6,190 nucleotides of DNA from JAJFUI01 sp039679885 (GTDB lineage: Bacteria > Planctomycetota > Planctomycetia > Pirellulales > Thermoguttaceae): contig JBDKUC010000058.1 in assembly GCA_039679885.1 (NCBI GenBank), positions 1-6,190 on the forward strand, in the 5' to 3' direction. The translations under genes and the position numbers were made by a program. Below, in pieces: positions 6,090 to 6,190 of this stretch. Each line of letters begins with the position of its first letter. The first letter of the stretch is position 1. The notes beneath the pieces are model-generated. The model was not told the origin of the DNA. It ran no database searches and saw nothing but the letters and a program-made list of their open reading frames with translations.

Positions 6090-6190
6090 CTATTCCCATT
6101 CAGCCACGGGTTTCTCTTCGGAGAGCACGAAGAAGACGCTATCATCTTGATCGACGAACTTGGTCACAGAGAGACACTCCTCAAGAGGAA
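6090..6190 (-). CDS. C-terminal end of an unidentified protein (5' part beyond window)
   Basis: Reading the minus strand from 6188 gives 32 codons ending in TAG at 6092-6090. The peptide runs PLEECLSVTKFVDQDDSVFF and ends VLSEEKPVAEWE. It has a coding-like mix of acidic and hydrophobic residues with alternating beta-strand character, and the other two minus frames stop within the first 27 nt. Too little is present to assign a family. It is co-directional with the membrane gene 78 bp downstream, so an operon is possible. Confidence 0.55.
   Translation of the reverse strand, partial: PLEECLSVTKFVDQDDSVFFVLSEEKPVAEWE

Noticed and set aside
1..6190. CRISPR array, tRNA, rRNA, defence or toxin-antitoxin system
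   Set aside because: I saw no regularly spaced direct repeats, no tRNA cloverleaf or rRNA signature, and no nuclease, toxin or antitoxin motifs. The only repeats are protein-level modules and the single inverted repeat listed.

Overview
The window looks like chromosomal DNA from a planctomycete (Pirellulales-like). It has high G+C on the left, a very large secreted multidomain protein with an N-terminal motif of the LEPR-XLL type, and planctomycete-style PPC and Calx-beta-like modules. This is a judgement from protein style; no rRNA or other marker gene is present.

Left 78% (1-4842, minus strand): one uninterrupted reading frame of 1614 codons starts at ATG 4842 and runs off the left edge without a stop. 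It encodes an M36 (fungalysin-type) zinc metalloprotease. The order is: LEPR-XLL-like N-terminal motif, FTP-type propeptide, catalytic domain with HEYGH and a glutamate 26 residues later, two Ig-like modules, a PPC module, a MAM-like jelly-roll that interrupts a second PPC module, a third PPC module, then at least two Calx-beta-like repeats of about 100 residues. The C-terminus, and any anchor or sorting domain there, lies outside the window. The long plus-strand frames opposite this gene are antisense shadows.

4843-5085: non-coding upstream region of the protease. It holds a plausible sigma70-type promoter on the minus strand (4940-4967) and, between promoter and start codon, a terminator-shaped hairpin with a short T tract (4877-4909). 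A leader attenuator is possible but unproven.

5086 to about 5520 (plus strand): a decayed 3' fragment of an IS3-family OrfB (DDE) transposase. It lacks its N-terminal half, carries a +1 frameshift, and has an in-frame insertion that replaces the second catalytic Asp. A perfect 19-bp inverted repeat lies in its C-terminal tail.

5520-6190 (minus strand): a small protein with three predicted membrane segments (5520-6011), whose stop codon sits at the edge of the IS remnant. Upstream of it is the last 32 codons of another gene (stop at 6090-6092). Neither is recognised; being co-directional and 78 bp apart they could be co-transcribed. The IS remnant separates this pair from the protease, and nothing suggests the two parts work together. 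I see no CRISPR array, tRNA, rRNA or clear defence system.
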